A stretch of DNA of 20,396 nucleotides from Planctomycetota bacterium (GTDB taxonomy: Bacteria; Planctomycetota; Planctomycetia; Pirellulales; Pirellulaceae): the NCBI GenBank assembly GCA_024277285.1, contig JAJRVM010000339.1, positions 1-20,396 of the forward strand, written 5' to 3'. A program made the position numbers and the translations under genes. The stretch's first letter is position 1; every line of letters starts with the position of its first letter. This document shows positions 7,427-15,694 of the stretch, piece after piece. The notes under the pieces are model-generated. The model worked only from the letters and a program-made list of their open reading frames with translations, had not been told where the DNA came from and searched no databases.

Positions 7427-8716
7427 ATGAACATGCATGAGAAGACTCAAAAGGCCATTCTTATTGCGGTCTGTACCATGGTTGCCGTGAATATCACGGC
7501 GTCGGCACAGGTGGTCGAGAACTCATGGTCTGCTTGGCACCCGATCGCGATGGCTCTTTGGAGTTCGGCGACATCGCAAACGGAGGCTCACCTCAATCCG
7601 TGCCACAACGACCGTCAGCAAGTTGCTCTTCAGCGACCGTCGGGCGTGCCTCTCAGGGAGCCGAACCAGGCCCCGATGGTTCTGGTTGCACGCAGGGGCG
7701 TTTGGGCGCAAGACGAAAGCCCTCATAGCGGCAAACGCGCGCATTTCCCAGGCAAACACTGGCAATCGCGTTCTGCAGAAGCTGTGGGACTCGACACTGG
7801 TAAACTCGACGATTTCGCGCGTGCAATGGGCGGCGATGGCTGCATCGTGCGCGACGGCTACTTGATCAAGACATGGGGCCGGTTTAACCAGAACGCAGAC
7901 TGGGCATCGGCGGCGAAACCCGTCTTGAGCACTCTCCTGCTGCTTGCCGTCCAGGAAGGTCGACTCGCAAGTGTAGATGCTCGGGTCAAGGATGTCGGCT
8001 GGCCGTTGAAGAGGAAAGATGCGTCGATGACCTTTCGTCATCTGGCGAACATGGTCAGCGGTTACGCCTGCGGCGAGGCGCCTGGCGAGGCATGGGGTTA
8101 CAACGACTTCGCCATTCAGCTCTATGCAAAATCGTTGGTGAAGGTCTACCGGCAACCTCTGGAGCAAGTGTTCACCCAACGTTTGGCGGTACTACAATGC
8201 GAAGATGGCCATTTCTTTGGTTCGCGCAACGGCAACGGCGTGACGGCGAGCCCACGAGATTTTGCACGGCTCGGTTACCTTTGGCTCAACTGCGGTCGAT
8301 GGCGGAACAAACAAGTCCTCTCCGTCCCTTTGATGCGGCAATTCCTCCGCTCGGGAGTGCCGGCCGGCTTGCCACGCACGGCGGCTCCCGGTGACGATTA
8401 TCTAGGGATCGGAAGCTACGGCGGCGGCACCAATCAGACACCGCATGGCCCCGGCGGTTACGGCTTCAACCTGTGGTTTAATAGCAGACTAGCGTCGGGC
8501 GAGTTTACTTGGCCCGGCCTGCCGACCGACGCCTACCAAGCCAACGGCATGTGGAATCGCGACAGCGTGACGATCATTCCAAGCCTGCGCATGGTGGTGG
8601 CAGTGCGCGGCGCCAAGGCAACCAGCTTCGCGCCGGGCGACGCGTCGAACCAATTTAACCGGTTGATGGCGATGCTCGCGCAGGCCGCAACTGGGCCACC
8701 GCCAGATCAGGAATGA
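7427..8716 (+). CDS. Exported serine hydrolase, class C beta-lactamase/penicillin-binding fold
   Basis: The family cleaves or transfers amides and esters (beta-lactams, peptidoglycan peptides, small esters) through an active-site serine. The 429-residue protein begins with a signal peptide (KAILIAVCTMVAVNITASAQ, residues about 9-28, AxA-type cleavage), implying export. Residues about 30-115 are a poorly conserved linker. The SxxK motif is SAAK at 161-164, followed by the helix PVLSTLLLLAVQEGRL; the second motif region is WGYND near 223-227, and the KTG-equivalent region is probably YQANGMWNRD near 370-379 followed by a beta strand. The start at 7427 is supported by GAAGGGA just upstream; the open frame extends back into the 173-bp repeat but is not coding there. 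The stop overlaps a possible start of the next gene. Substrate unknown; resistance function is not implied. Confidence 0.85.
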   Translation: MNMHEKTQKAILIAVCTMVAVNITASAQVVENSWSAWHPIAMALWSSATSQTEAHLNPCHNDRQQVALQRPSGVPLREPNQAPMVLVARRGVWAQDESPHSGKRAHFPGKHWQSRSAEAVGLDTGKLDDFARAMGGDGCIVRDGYLIKTWGRFNQNADWASAAKPVLSTLLLLAVQEGRLASVDARVKDVGWPLKRKDASMTFRHLANMVSGYACGEAPGEAWGYNDFAIQLYAKSLVKVYRQPLEQVFTQRLAVLQCEDGHFFGSRNGNGVTASPRDFARLGYLWLNCGRWRNKQVLSVPLMRQFLRSGVPAGLPRTAAPGDDYLGIGSYGGGTNQTPHGPGGYGFNLWFNSRLASGEFTWPGLPTDAYQANGMWNRDSVTIIPSLRMVVAVRGAKATSFAPGDASNQFNRLMAMLAQAATGPPPDQE

Positions 8717-8808
8717 GAATGGGGCCCGAAAGACCCTGGGGGGTCCGTTGGATACCAAAGCTGCGCCGTTCCTTCCACTCCTTCGGCGAATATTCACTCA
8801 CGCCAGCC

Positions 8809-9717
8809 ATGCCACTCACAACGCACGTCGAACTGGTCGAAACCGCCACCGAAGATGGCTTGACGCTTCACGGTGCACTGCATCAGCGGCATGGAGCCCC
8901 GGTTCCATCCGCCATGCCGGTCGACTCGATTCTATTGTTGCACGGTGTCGGCAGCAACTTCTACAGCTCACCCCTGCTCACCCATTTGGCCCAGCAGTTC
9001 GCCAAACAGGGCTTGACGACTCTGTGCGCCAACACGCGTGGCCACGACTTCGTCAGCTTGGCCCGAACCGTCGCCGGGCCACAACGCCAAGGCGCCGCCT
9101 ACGAAACGGTGGGGCAATGCCGCTACGACATCGCCGCCTGGAACGAATTTCTGTGCGGGCGTGGAGCACAACGCATTGGCGTCGTTGGACACAGCCTTGG
9201 CGCCATCAAAGCGGTTTACGCCACTGTCCTGCATCCGCACCGCGCCACGTCGCTGGTCGTCGCCATTTCGCCGCCGCGGCTGTCCTATGTCGCGTTTCAA
9301 AATGGTCCGCGCAAGATTCTGTTCCAACGCACCATGGCACGCGCGCAAGCCCACATCGACCAGGGCAAACCGGAGGCGCTGATGCGCGTCAAATACCCGT
9401 TTCCGCTGTTGATCACGGCAGCGGGCTATCTGGAGAAATATGGTCCCGCCGAGCGGTACAATCTACTCGAATTCGCAAATCAACTGCCCTGCCCCGCCCT
9501 TTTCACGTACGGAGAATTGGAGATCGAGAGTGGCAGTGTGTCATTTACCGGGCTGCCCGAAGCACTTCAGGGCTTGCCAAGGAGGCCGAAACCGCTAGAA
9601 ACTATTACCGTTGCTGGTGCGAACCATCTTTATGAAGGTTGTCTCGGCCCGCTAGCGGGCAAGATCCTCGATTGGCTCGCACGTCGACTCGATCGCGAAG
9701 CTGGTGACGCTCGTTGA
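8809..9717 (+). CDS. Alpha/beta hydrolase
   Basis: A cytoplasmic hydrolase of 302 residues with the alpha/beta fold. The oxyanion region is LLLHGVGSNFYSS (43-54), the nucleophile elbow is GHSLG (127-131, Ser129), and the catalytic His is likely His273 in VAGANHLYEG. The acid may be one of the Glu residues in TYGELEIESG (233-242); an Asp is not seen at the expected site. No signal peptide. The start is uncertain: ATG at 8713 overlaps the previous stop as ATGA, suggesting translational coupling, but the extra 32 residues (rich in Arg and Trp) look unlike an alpha/beta hydrolase, so 8809 is given. Similar proteins annotate as esterases or lysophospholipase-like; the substrate cannot be named. 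It probably forms an operon with the serine hydrolase. Confidence 0.82.
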   Translation: MPLTTHVELVETATEDGLTLHGALHQRHGAPVPSAMPVDSILLLHGVGSNFYSSPLLTHLAQQFAKQGLTTLCANTRGHDFVSLARTVAGPQRQGAAYETVGQCRYDIAAWNEFLCGRGAQRIGVVGHSLGAIKAVYATVLHPHRATSLVVAISPPRLSYVAFQNGPRKILFQRTMARAQAHIDQGKPEALMRVKYPFPLLITAAGYLEKYGPAERYNLLEFANQLPCPALFTYGELEIESGSVSFTGLPEALQGLPRRPKPLETITVAGANHLYEGCLGPLAGKILDWLARRLDREAGDAR

Positions 9718-10049
9718 CCCACAGTGCGTGGTTTCAGCAAAGCGGCGATTGATGGATAATCTTACGCTCGACCGACGAAAGATTACGGGCGTGTTTCCCC
9801 ACCGATGACTTGGCGTGCCTCCTGCCGGAGCAAACCTGGCGAAAAGCTCTACGGGATGAGCGTCGATTCGTGTTCATCAGCGGTCCCCTTCCTGAACGTG
9901 CTGTACGTGCCCTCCGCTGCGTGATCGGTTACGCTGGAAAAGCCCCGACCGAAGCGCGCTGAAGATAGCCTTTGGGGGCAGCACACCATATGGCGGCCGA
10001 TCAATGACGAATAACGAGCAACAATACACTTGAATTGAAAGCAACCACT
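9718..10049. other. Intergenic spacer before the reductive gene cluster
   Basis: About 330 bp without a supported gene. It contains the 61-bp dispersed repeat copy at 9740-9800. The remainder has no tandem repeat and no clear promoter. The spacer marks a boundary between the hydrolase pair and the gene cluster starting at 10050. Confidence 0.5.
9740..9800. repeat. Dispersed 61-bp intergenic repeat, copy B
   Basis: This aligns without gaps to 351-411 with 45 of 61 identical positions, in the same orientation. It lies about 22 bp after the alpha/beta hydrolase stop. The spread of differences without indels indicates an old but constrained or repeatedly copied element. Confidence 0.65.
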
Positions 10050-11189
10050 ATGAATCTCCCTCCGGAAAGCGATCATTCCGGCGCTGCTCCTGCGGTCGCG
10101 GTGAATGCGGCTCGTGCAAAACTCGACGAACACACGGTCGCCATGGTGCAATGGCATTTTCACGAATCGACCGGCAGTCCGTTCTGGTTAGAAAAAAAAT
10201 CCGAATTGAGTTTTGATCCGCTGACCGAGATCCATTGTTTCGATGATCTGAAGAAATTCCCCTTGTTCGAGGACGACTGGTTACGTGGCGGCCCGGTACG
10301 ACGTTGGGTCCCCAAGGCACTGGCGGACCGGCCGACCTATGTATTTGAAACGGGAGGCACGACGGGGATCCCCAAGAGCCGCGTCGTGATTGACGACTTT
10401 CGCACCGACTATGAACTGTTTAGCGAGACGTTACCCGACGCCTACTTCCCCAAGGGCGCCAATTGGTTGATGCTCGGCCCATCAGGCCCGCGGCGCTTGC
10501 GGCTGGCGGTTGAACACTTGGCTCAATTCCGTGGCGGGATCAGCTTCTGTATCGACCTCGACCCGCGTTGGGTAGTCAAGCTGATCAAGAAAGGCTGGAT
10601 GGACCACGTTGAAGAGTACAAGAAACATTGCATCGACCAGGCGATCACCATCTTGACCGCCGGCCACAATATCCGCTGCATGTTCGCCACTCCGAAACTA
10701 CTTGATTCCCTGGCACTGGCGTTGGAAGAGCGAGGCACGAGCCTCAGTGAGATCGGTATTACCGGAATCTTTTCGGGAGGCACCGAATTCACTCCGCAAT
10801 GGACTCGATACGCAGTGGAAGAACTGCTTGGTGGGCCCGTCGAAGAGGGTGGCATCTACATGACGCCAACTTACGGAAATACCTTAATGGGGCTGGCATG
10901 CAGCAAGCCCGTCACGGCGGCGGAGAAGTACAAAATCACTTATTATGCACCCGAGCCACGTGCGGCGATCGAGGTGGTCAGCTTCGATGACGTGAACGCA
11001 TTGGTCGGCTATGGCGAAACGGGCCGCGTAAAACTGACGACACTGACCAAGGAGTTCTTCGTCCCCGGATTCCTCGAACGCGATGAAGGGGAACGGGAAC
11101 CGCCCTATGCAGCCTACCCTTGGGACGGCATCAGCGGCGTCCGCCCGTTCCACGGTATCGCTTCCCAAACAACCGTTGGCGTCTATTGA
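10050..11189 (+). CDS. Adenylating enzyme of the ANL superfamily, EhpF/PaaK-like
   Basis: The enzyme likely activates a carboxylic acid as the acyl-adenylate (ATP to AMP plus PPi) and may pass it on to a thiol or directly to the next enzyme. It has 379 residues. The adenylation motif TGGTTGIPKS is at 101-110, followed by FSGGTEFTPQW and a GETGRVKLTTLTKEF block that is typical of PaaK-type ligases. The protein ends soon after that block, so the C-terminal lid domain of about 100 residues found in standard ANL enzymes is short or missing, as in the phenazine protein EhpF and in LuxE acyl-protein synthetases. ATG at 10050 is preferred; an in-frame TTG at 10035 is possible. No Shine-Dalgarno site is visible. 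The next two genes encode an aldehyde dehydrogenase-fold protein and an alcohol dehydrogenase, which fits reduction of the activated acid. Confidence 0.8.
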   Translation: MNLPPESDHSGAAPAVAVNAARAKLDEHTVAMVQWHFHESTGSPFWLEKKSELSFDPLTEIHCFDDLKKFPLFEDDWLRGGPVRRWVPKALADRPTYVFETGGTTGIPKSRVVIDDFRTDYELFSETLPDAYFPKGANWLMLGPSGPRRLRLAVEHLAQFRGGISFCIDLDPRWVVKLIKKGWMDHVEEYKKHCIDQAITILTAGHNIRCMFATPKLLDSLALALEERGTSLSEIGITGIFSGGTEFTPQWTRYAVEELLGGPVEEGGIYMTPTYGNTLMGLACSKPVTAAEKYKITYYAPEPRAAIEVVSFDDVNALVGYGETGRVKLTTLTKEFFVPGFLERDEGEREPPYAAYPWDGISGVRPFHGIASQTTVGVY

Positions 11190-11551
11190 CATCGATCGAG
11201 TTGAGAGTTTCGACTCGAGTCGCTGCCATCGCCCCTTCGGGCGAAGAACCCCGACGCCATGCCTTCGAACTCTGCCCGCTGCACCAACAACGCACTGGAC
11301 AGCACCGCTTTGCGATCGCAACTTTTCGTAAGTCACGAAGTATCAATGATCAATGACGAAAGCCAGCCCATCGGACGCTCTTGTGCAGGGCTGCATTTCA
11401 AACCATGCAGGGGCTTCGGATTTCGGCATTGTTTGGTCATTCGGTATTTCGTCAGACTTCGTTAGGGCGGCAAAGTAGCGTCGTACAACTAACAACTAAC
11501 AACTAACAACTCTGGACTCTCAACTGGCGCAGCCCACAACAGGAGCATCAC
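11190..11551. other. Intergenic spacer with heptad array and degenerate repeats
   Basis: This 362-bp spacer has no supported gene. From about 11415 to 11460 it contains degenerate 7-bp-like text around CGGATTT, CGGCATT and CATTCGG, reminiscent of the GATTTCC units at 439-459. A clean heptad array follows at 11486-11527. The ribosome binding site AGGAG at 11541-11545 belongs to the next gene. Confidence 0.5.
11486..11527 (+). repeat. Heptanucleotide array joining two families
   Basis: Six units in strict 7-bp phase: CAACTAA three times, then CAACTCT, GGACTCT and CAACTGG. The GGACTCT unit is the reverse complement of AGAGTCC, which is a rotation of the GTCCAGA unit at 3001-3091. Two heptad families are therefore joined without loss of phase. 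The array ends 24 bp before the GTG start of the aldehyde dehydrogenase gene. Confidence 0.85.
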
Positions 11552-12991
11552 GTGCTGAACATTCCGATCTTGCGATGGGGCAAGCCCTACGAATCCTTGG
11601 AGCTTGACGAAGTGGTTCACTTCCGTACGGGCGCGCCGATTGCGAACGTCAGCCAGGCGAATGGCGGGATCTTGCAGCGCGACATGCGCAAGGCGAATCG
11701 CGCGCGCGAAATATTGTGTGAGATTCCGTGCGCCGAGTTGATCGAGCGTGGCAAGCGCGCTGCCGAACTATTCGAGCACGAGACGTTACCGATAGGCGAT
11801 GGGCAACAGACACCGGCCGAATTCGTGCATCACCAATCGGCATCGACCGGGTTGCCCGAGCACATGTGCCGGGCGAACATGACGAAGAGTTCGTTCGTGT
11901 TGAAGCACATGGACGAAATCCTCGACAGTCTGACGCGTGGGCTTGACTTGAACGTCTTAACAGCCGGCCACGGCGTCGAGCAGCGTGGAGTGGTGGTCAG
12001 CTATCAGGCTCAATCCCCGATCCTCGGCGCGGTCCTCCCCTCCAATTCGCCAGGCGTTCACACGCTTTGGCTACCAGCCCTTGCGTTGCAACTGGGGCTG
12101 GTCCTCAAACCGGGTTCGCAAGAACCTTGGACGGTCTACCGCATGATCGCCGCCTTTATCGAAGCGGGGATCCCGCGTGAGGTCTTCGGCATCTATCCAG
12201 GCGGTCACGACGTCGGCGCCGCACTCCTGTCGACAGCACCGCGTGCCATGATCTTCGGTGGGCTGCCGACGATCCAACAGTATCGAGGCAATCCGCGCGT
12301 ACAGGCCCACGGCCCCGGGTTCTCAAAAATCCTGCTCGGCGACGACATCGTCGATCGGTGGGAAGAGTACATCGACATGATGGCGGAGAGCATCTTTTTG
12401 AACAGCGGTCGCAGCTGCATCAACTGTTCAAGCATTTGGGCCTCACGCCACACACAAGAGATTGCGCAGGCGTTGGCCGATCGGCTCGGCCCGATCGAAG
12501 CACTGCCTCCCGAAGACCCGGCGGCGGGCCTGGCAGCATTCACGGTGCCGGGGATGGCCCGGCGCGTATGGGAGATGATCGAAACGGATCTCAAGGAATC
12601 GGGCGTCTCGGACGTCACACACGCGCACGGTCCTCACCTGGTAGAAATGGAACGTTGTGCTTACTTGCGACCGATGATCGTTCATAGCACGTCACCTGAC
12701 ACCGAGGTGGCGGGGCGCGAGTACATGTTCCCCTTTGCCACGGTGGTGCAGTGCCCGCAAGATCAAATGCTGGCAAAAATCGGTTCCACGTTGGTTTGTT
12801 CGGCGATCTCGCGCGATCAGGCACTGATCCGCCAACTGACCAACACGGTACACATCGACCGGTTGAACGTCGGTCCAATCCCGACAACGAAACTGAACTG
12901 GCTGCAGCCGCACGAGGGGAACATCATTGACTTCCTGTTTCGATCCAGAGCATACCAGATCGACGATGGGTTTCTGGAAGGTGGATCATGA
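11552..12991 (+). CDS. Aldehyde dehydrogenase-superfamily acyl reductase (EhpG/LuxC-like)
   Basis: The protein probably reduces an activated acyl group (adenylate or thioester) to the aldehyde with NAD(P)H, although oxidation of an aldehyde cannot be excluded. It has 479 residues, the usual length for the fold. The cofactor region includes PSNSPGVHTLWLPALALQLG and LVLKPGSQEPWT; the nucleophile region is LNSGRSCINCSS with Cys289 as the likely catalytic residue and Cys292 nearby. The C-terminal block VHIDRLNVGPIPTTKLNWLQ and PHEGNIIDFLF is distinctive. It starts with GTG at 11552, supported by AGGAG at 11541-11545, six bases upstream. Its stop overlaps the start of the alcohol dehydrogenase as ATGA, so the two are translationally coupled. 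The upstream adenylating enzyme would supply its substrate. Confidence 0.85.
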   Translation: MLNIPILRWGKPYESLELDEVVHFRTGAPIANVSQANGGILQRDMRKANRAREILCEIPCAELIERGKRAAELFEHETLPIGDGQQTPAEFVHHQSASTGLPEHMCRANMTKSSFVLKHMDEILDSLTRGLDLNVLTAGHGVEQRGVVVSYQAQSPILGAVLPSNSPGVHTLWLPALALQLGLVLKPGSQEPWTVYRMIAAFIEAGIPREVFGIYPGGHDVGAALLSTAPRAMIFGGLPTIQQYRGNPRVQAHGPGFSKILLGDDIVDRWEEYIDMMAESIFLNSGRSCINCSSIWASRHTQEIAQALADRLGPIEALPPEDPAAGLAAFTVPGMARRVWEMIETDLKESGVSDVTHAHGPHLVEMERCAYLRPMIVHSTSPDTEVAGREYMFPFATVVQCPQDQMLAKIGSTLVCSAISRDQALIRQLTNTVHIDRLNVGPIPTTKLNWLQPHEGNIIDFLFRSRAYQIDDGFLEGGS

Positions 12992-14208
12992 GCAACAAGC
13001 CGTTCGATTTCCAGATGTCCACGCGGATCGTATTTGGCATCGATTCAGTCGATCGTCTCGGTGATCTTGCGCGCGAACTCGATGGCACTCGGGTGTTGGT
13101 GGCAAGCGATCATGGAGTGATTGAAGCGGGCCACACGGCGCGCGGCATTGCCGCCCTGGAAGCCGCCGGCCTGGCGGTAGAGTGTTTCAGCGAGGTGCGT
13201 GAGAACCCGTCAACCGAAGACGTCGCCAAGGGCGTCGATGTCGCGCGCCAATTCCAACCTGATCTGCTGGTTGGCCTGGGGGGTGGCAGCTCGATGGACT
13301 GCGCCAAAGGAATCAACTTCATCTACACCAACGGCGGCCAGATGAAGGACTATTGGGGAGTCGGTAAGGCGCGGCAGCCGATGTTACCGATGATCGCCGT
13401 TCCAACCACGGCGGGGACCGGCAGCGAGGCGCAGTCGTTTGCATTGATCTCGGATGCGCAGTCGCACGTAAAAATGGCCTGCGGTGACAAGAAGGCGGCC
13501 TGCCGCATCGCCCTGCTTGACCCGCGTCTCACACTGACCCAACCACCACGCGTCACCGCGTTGACGGGGATCGACGCATTGGCACATGCGTTGGAAACAC
13601 TGGTCACCAGCAAATGGAGTCTCATGTCGCGACTGTTCAGCCGCGAAGCGTTTTGGCTGCTGGCCACCCACCTTGGCCGTGTGCTGAACGACCCTCACGA
13701 CCTGCAGGCGCGTGGCGCCATGCAGCGTGGGGCTTGCTTGGCCGGATTGGCGATCGAAAACTCGATGCTCGGCGCCGCGCATGGCCTGGCCAATCCCTTG
13801 ACCGCACACTACGGAATCATTCATGGCCATGCCGTCGGCCAGATGTTGCCGCACGTCATCCGCTTCAACAAGCAGGTAGCGGAAGAAACGTACCATTGGT
13901 TGCTCGGCAGCAGATCTCCCAACATCCTGGAAATCGAATCCGCTCCCAAATCGACGGTCACCTCCACGGCCGACCCGCGCGACACGCCTCCGCTACCTGT
14001 GCCCGAGCAAGGTGCCGAAGGTTTAGCCCAGTTTGTCACCGAAATGACCGCACGCGCCGGGCTGACGACGCGACTGTCCGAATGCGGTGTGGAAGAGTCG
14101 ATGTTACCCCAACTCGCTGCGGATGCGGCGCGACAGTGGACCACGTCGTTCAACCCAAGACCGGCCGACGCCGACGCGCTGCTGGAACTGTATCGTCAGG
14201 CGTTCTGA
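12988..14208 (+). CDS. Iron-containing alcohol dehydrogenase (group III)
   Basis: The enzyme interconverts an aldehyde and an alcohol using NAD(P)H and Fe(II). The 406-residue protein has the dinucleotide motif GGGSSMDCAK (residues about 98-107), the segment IAVPTTAGTGSEAQSFA, and all four metal ligands: Asp196, His200, His265 and His279, with the same spacings as in E. coli FucO (Asp196, His200, His263, His277). An insertion of roughly 30-35 residues, rich in Pro, Ser and Thr, lies near residues 310-345 just after the metal site and is unusual for the family. It is coupled to the preceding reductase by an ATGA overlap. In this context it likely reduces the aldehyde made by that enzyme to an alcohol. 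Confidence 0.93.
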   Translation: MSNKPFDFQMSTRIVFGIDSVDRLGDLARELDGTRVLVASDHGVIEAGHTARGIAALEAAGLAVECFSEVRENPSTEDVAKGVDVARQFQPDLLVGLGGGSSMDCAKGINFIYTNGGQMKDYWGVGKARQPMLPMIAVPTTAGTGSEAQSFALISDAQSHVKMACGDKKAACRIALLDPRLTLTQPPRVTALTGIDALAHALETLVTSKWSLMSRLFSREAFWLLATHLGRVLNDPHDLQARGAMQRGACLAGLAIENSMLGAAHGLANPLTAHYGIIHGHAVGQMLPHVIRFNKQVAEETYHWLLGSRSPNILEIESAPKSTVTSTADPRDTPPLPVPEQGAEGLAQFVTEMTARAGLTTRLSECGVEESMLPQLAADAARQWTTSFNPRPADADALLELYRQAF

Positions 14209-14283
14209 TACTATCATTGAGATTGGGAGTACGATTGAGTTTGAGAAACACCGTGAGCGGTTACGGTGGATGATTGATCGACC

Positions 14284-14304
14284 CCCACCGCCTTGTGCGG
14301 TGGG
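14284..14304. other. Hairpin CCCACCGC-CTTGT-GCGGTGGG
   Basis: A perfect 8-bp stem with a 5-nt loop lies 75 bp after the alcohol dehydrogenase stop. It is followed by AAAAAG rather than a T-run on the plus strand, so it is not a standard intrinsic terminator for the upstream genes. It may stabilise the 3' end of the mRNA or be a palindromic repeat. Confidence 0.55.
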
Positions 14305-14356
14305 AAAAAGAGGGAGAGTTATTAGCGTTCGAGTCTTAGCTGGCGAAACTCGTTCA

Positions 14357-14377
14357 CCTACGGGGCAAGCCCGTAGG
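14357..14377. other. Hairpin CCTACGGG-GCAAG-CCCGTAGG
   Basis: A perfect 8-bp stem with loop GCAAG sits in the same spacer, about 120 bp before the propeller gene. With the hairpin at 14284 it gives this 288-bp spacer two perfect palindromes. No T-run follows; a REP-like repeat is the simplest reading. Confidence 0.55.
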
Positions 14378-14496
14378 GGTCTCCGGCTCGGACAAACGCT
14401 GTCATCGGCTAAACAGATACGGACTACGGAAAACTTTGAGCGGCACCGGTAATGTTCACTGGTCGCCCCCAGCCACACACTCCTGGAGTCATTTCC

Positions 14497-15684
14497 ATGT
14501 CACCGGCGCGATTATTCCTCTTGGTGCTCATATCCGCCACGTTTTGTGCACCGACACGTGGTGTCGAACAACTCAGCGACAATTGGCCGGTCTACCGCGG
14601 TAACGCCCAATCGACCGGCACCGTTTCCAGTAACACCGTTTCCAGTAACACCGTTTCCAGTCGCACGGATTCCAGTAACACCGTATCCGCAGCATTGCCC
14701 GAGCGGCTGGAGATTGTGTGGCGTTACACGGTCAAGGAAGGAGCCTTTGAAGCAACTCCCGTGATTGTCGACGGAGTTGTTTATCTGGGCGACTTGGATG
14801 GTGCGGTCGTCGCGCTCGATTTGGTGACCGGCAAGCGACTCTGGCAGAAGCAATTCGATACCGGCTTCACCGCCGCAGCCGCCGTCCGCAACAAACTCGT
14901 CTACCTTGGTGACATCGATGGTTACGTACGTTGTCTCAGCGCCACCGACGGCAAAGAGGTGTGGACTTTTGAAACGGATGGCGAGATCAGTTCGGGGGCG
15001 AACTTCCACGGCGATCATCTCCTGGTGGGTTCGCAGGACGGTATTCTCTACTGCCTGGATGCCAAGAGCGGCAAGGAAGTTTGGAAGTATTCTATCGATA
15101 ATCAAATCCGTTGTACGCCCACAGTCGTTGCGGACCGAGCGTTCGTGGCCGGTTGCGACGGTGCCTTGCACATCGTCGACCTTACCAACGGCAAGGAAGT
15201 GGCCGACGTTGACATCGGGTCACCTACCGGAGTGACTCCGGCGGTGATCGGAGATCACGTCTTCTTCGGCACGGAGGGGAGCCAATTCTTCTGCATCGAT
15301 TGGAAGAGCGCGAAAGTGGTCTGGACGTTCGAGGACCCGAAACGGCACTTGCCGATGCGCAGTTCGCCGGCCGCCACTCCCACGCGAATCGTCTTTGGTG
15401 GACGTTCCAAGAAAGTCTACTGTCTGAACGCCGAAGACGGCACCGTGGCATGGGAATTCGCCACGCGGCAACGCGTCGATTCGGCGCCAGTGATTGTGGA
15501 CCAGCGTGTATACGCCGCCGCCGCGGACGGCCGGTTCTACACGATCGACCTGAAAAACGGCAAGGAAATCAGCCAAATCGAGACGGGAGGCGGGTTTACC
15601 GGCTCACCCGCCGTCTCGGCCCGGCGGCTCGTCATTGCCAGCGACGACGGGGTTGTCTATTGTTTTGGAAAGAAGTCGGAGTGA
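14497..15684 (+). CDS. Secreted PQQ-type beta-propeller protein
   Basis: A 395-residue protein with a signal peptide (MSPARLFLLVLISATFCAPT, cleavage near residue 22), so exported. About seven blades of the PQQ/BamB-like repeat follow, each of the form VYxGDxDGxVxALDxxTGKxxW, for example VYLGDLDGAVVALDLVTGKR and VYCLNAEDGTVAWEF. Such propellers serve as scaffolds or, with cofactor, as dehydrogenases. No PQQ-dependent catalytic Asp or calcium site is evident, and the length is well below that of quinoprotein alcohol dehydrogenases (about 600), so a scaffold or BamB-like role is more likely. TGGAG at 14483-14487 supports ATG 14497 over the in-frame ATG at 14452. A Ser/Asn/Thr repeat sits between the signal peptide and the propeller. 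It lies between the reductive cassette and the radical SAM genes, but its link to either is unclear. Confidence 0.9.
   Translation: MSPARLFLLVLISATFCAPTRGVEQLSDNWPVYRGNAQSTGTVSSNTVSSNTVSSRTDSSNTVSAALPERLEIVWRYTVKEGAFEATPVIVDGVVYLGDLDGAVVALDLVTGKRLWQKQFDTGFTAAAAVRNKLVYLGDIDGYVRCLSATDGKEVWTFETDGEISSGANFHGDHLLVGSQDGILYCLDAKSGKEVWKYSIDNQIRCTPTVVADRAFVAGCDGALHIVDLTNGKEVADVDIGSPTGVTPAVIGDHVFFGTEGSQFFCIDWKSAKVVWTFEDPKRHLPMRSSPAATPTRIVFGGRSKKVYCLNAEDGTVAWEFATRQRVDSAPVIVDQRVYAAAADGRFYTIDLKNGKEISQIETGGGFTGSPAVSARRLVIASDDGVVYCFGKKSE
14623..14682 (+). repeat. 15-bp tandem repeat (4 units) in the propeller gene
   Basis: Four units of 15 bp (consensus GTTTCCAGTAACACC) run head to tail and encode VSSNT, VSSNT, VSSRT, DSSNT, followed by a decaying fifth unit. 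Units 1 and 2 are identical. The segment forms a flexible linker between the signal peptide and the first propeller blade, and unit number can change without a frameshift. Confidence 0.95.
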
Positions 15685-15694
15685 CGCAGTGTGG

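Noticed and set aside
14497..15684. PQQ-dependent alcohol dehydrogenase completing the alcohol pathway
   Set aside because: The protein is far shorter than quinoprotein dehydrogenases and I see no catalytic Asp, calcium site or cytochrome domain. A propeller scaffold is more likely.
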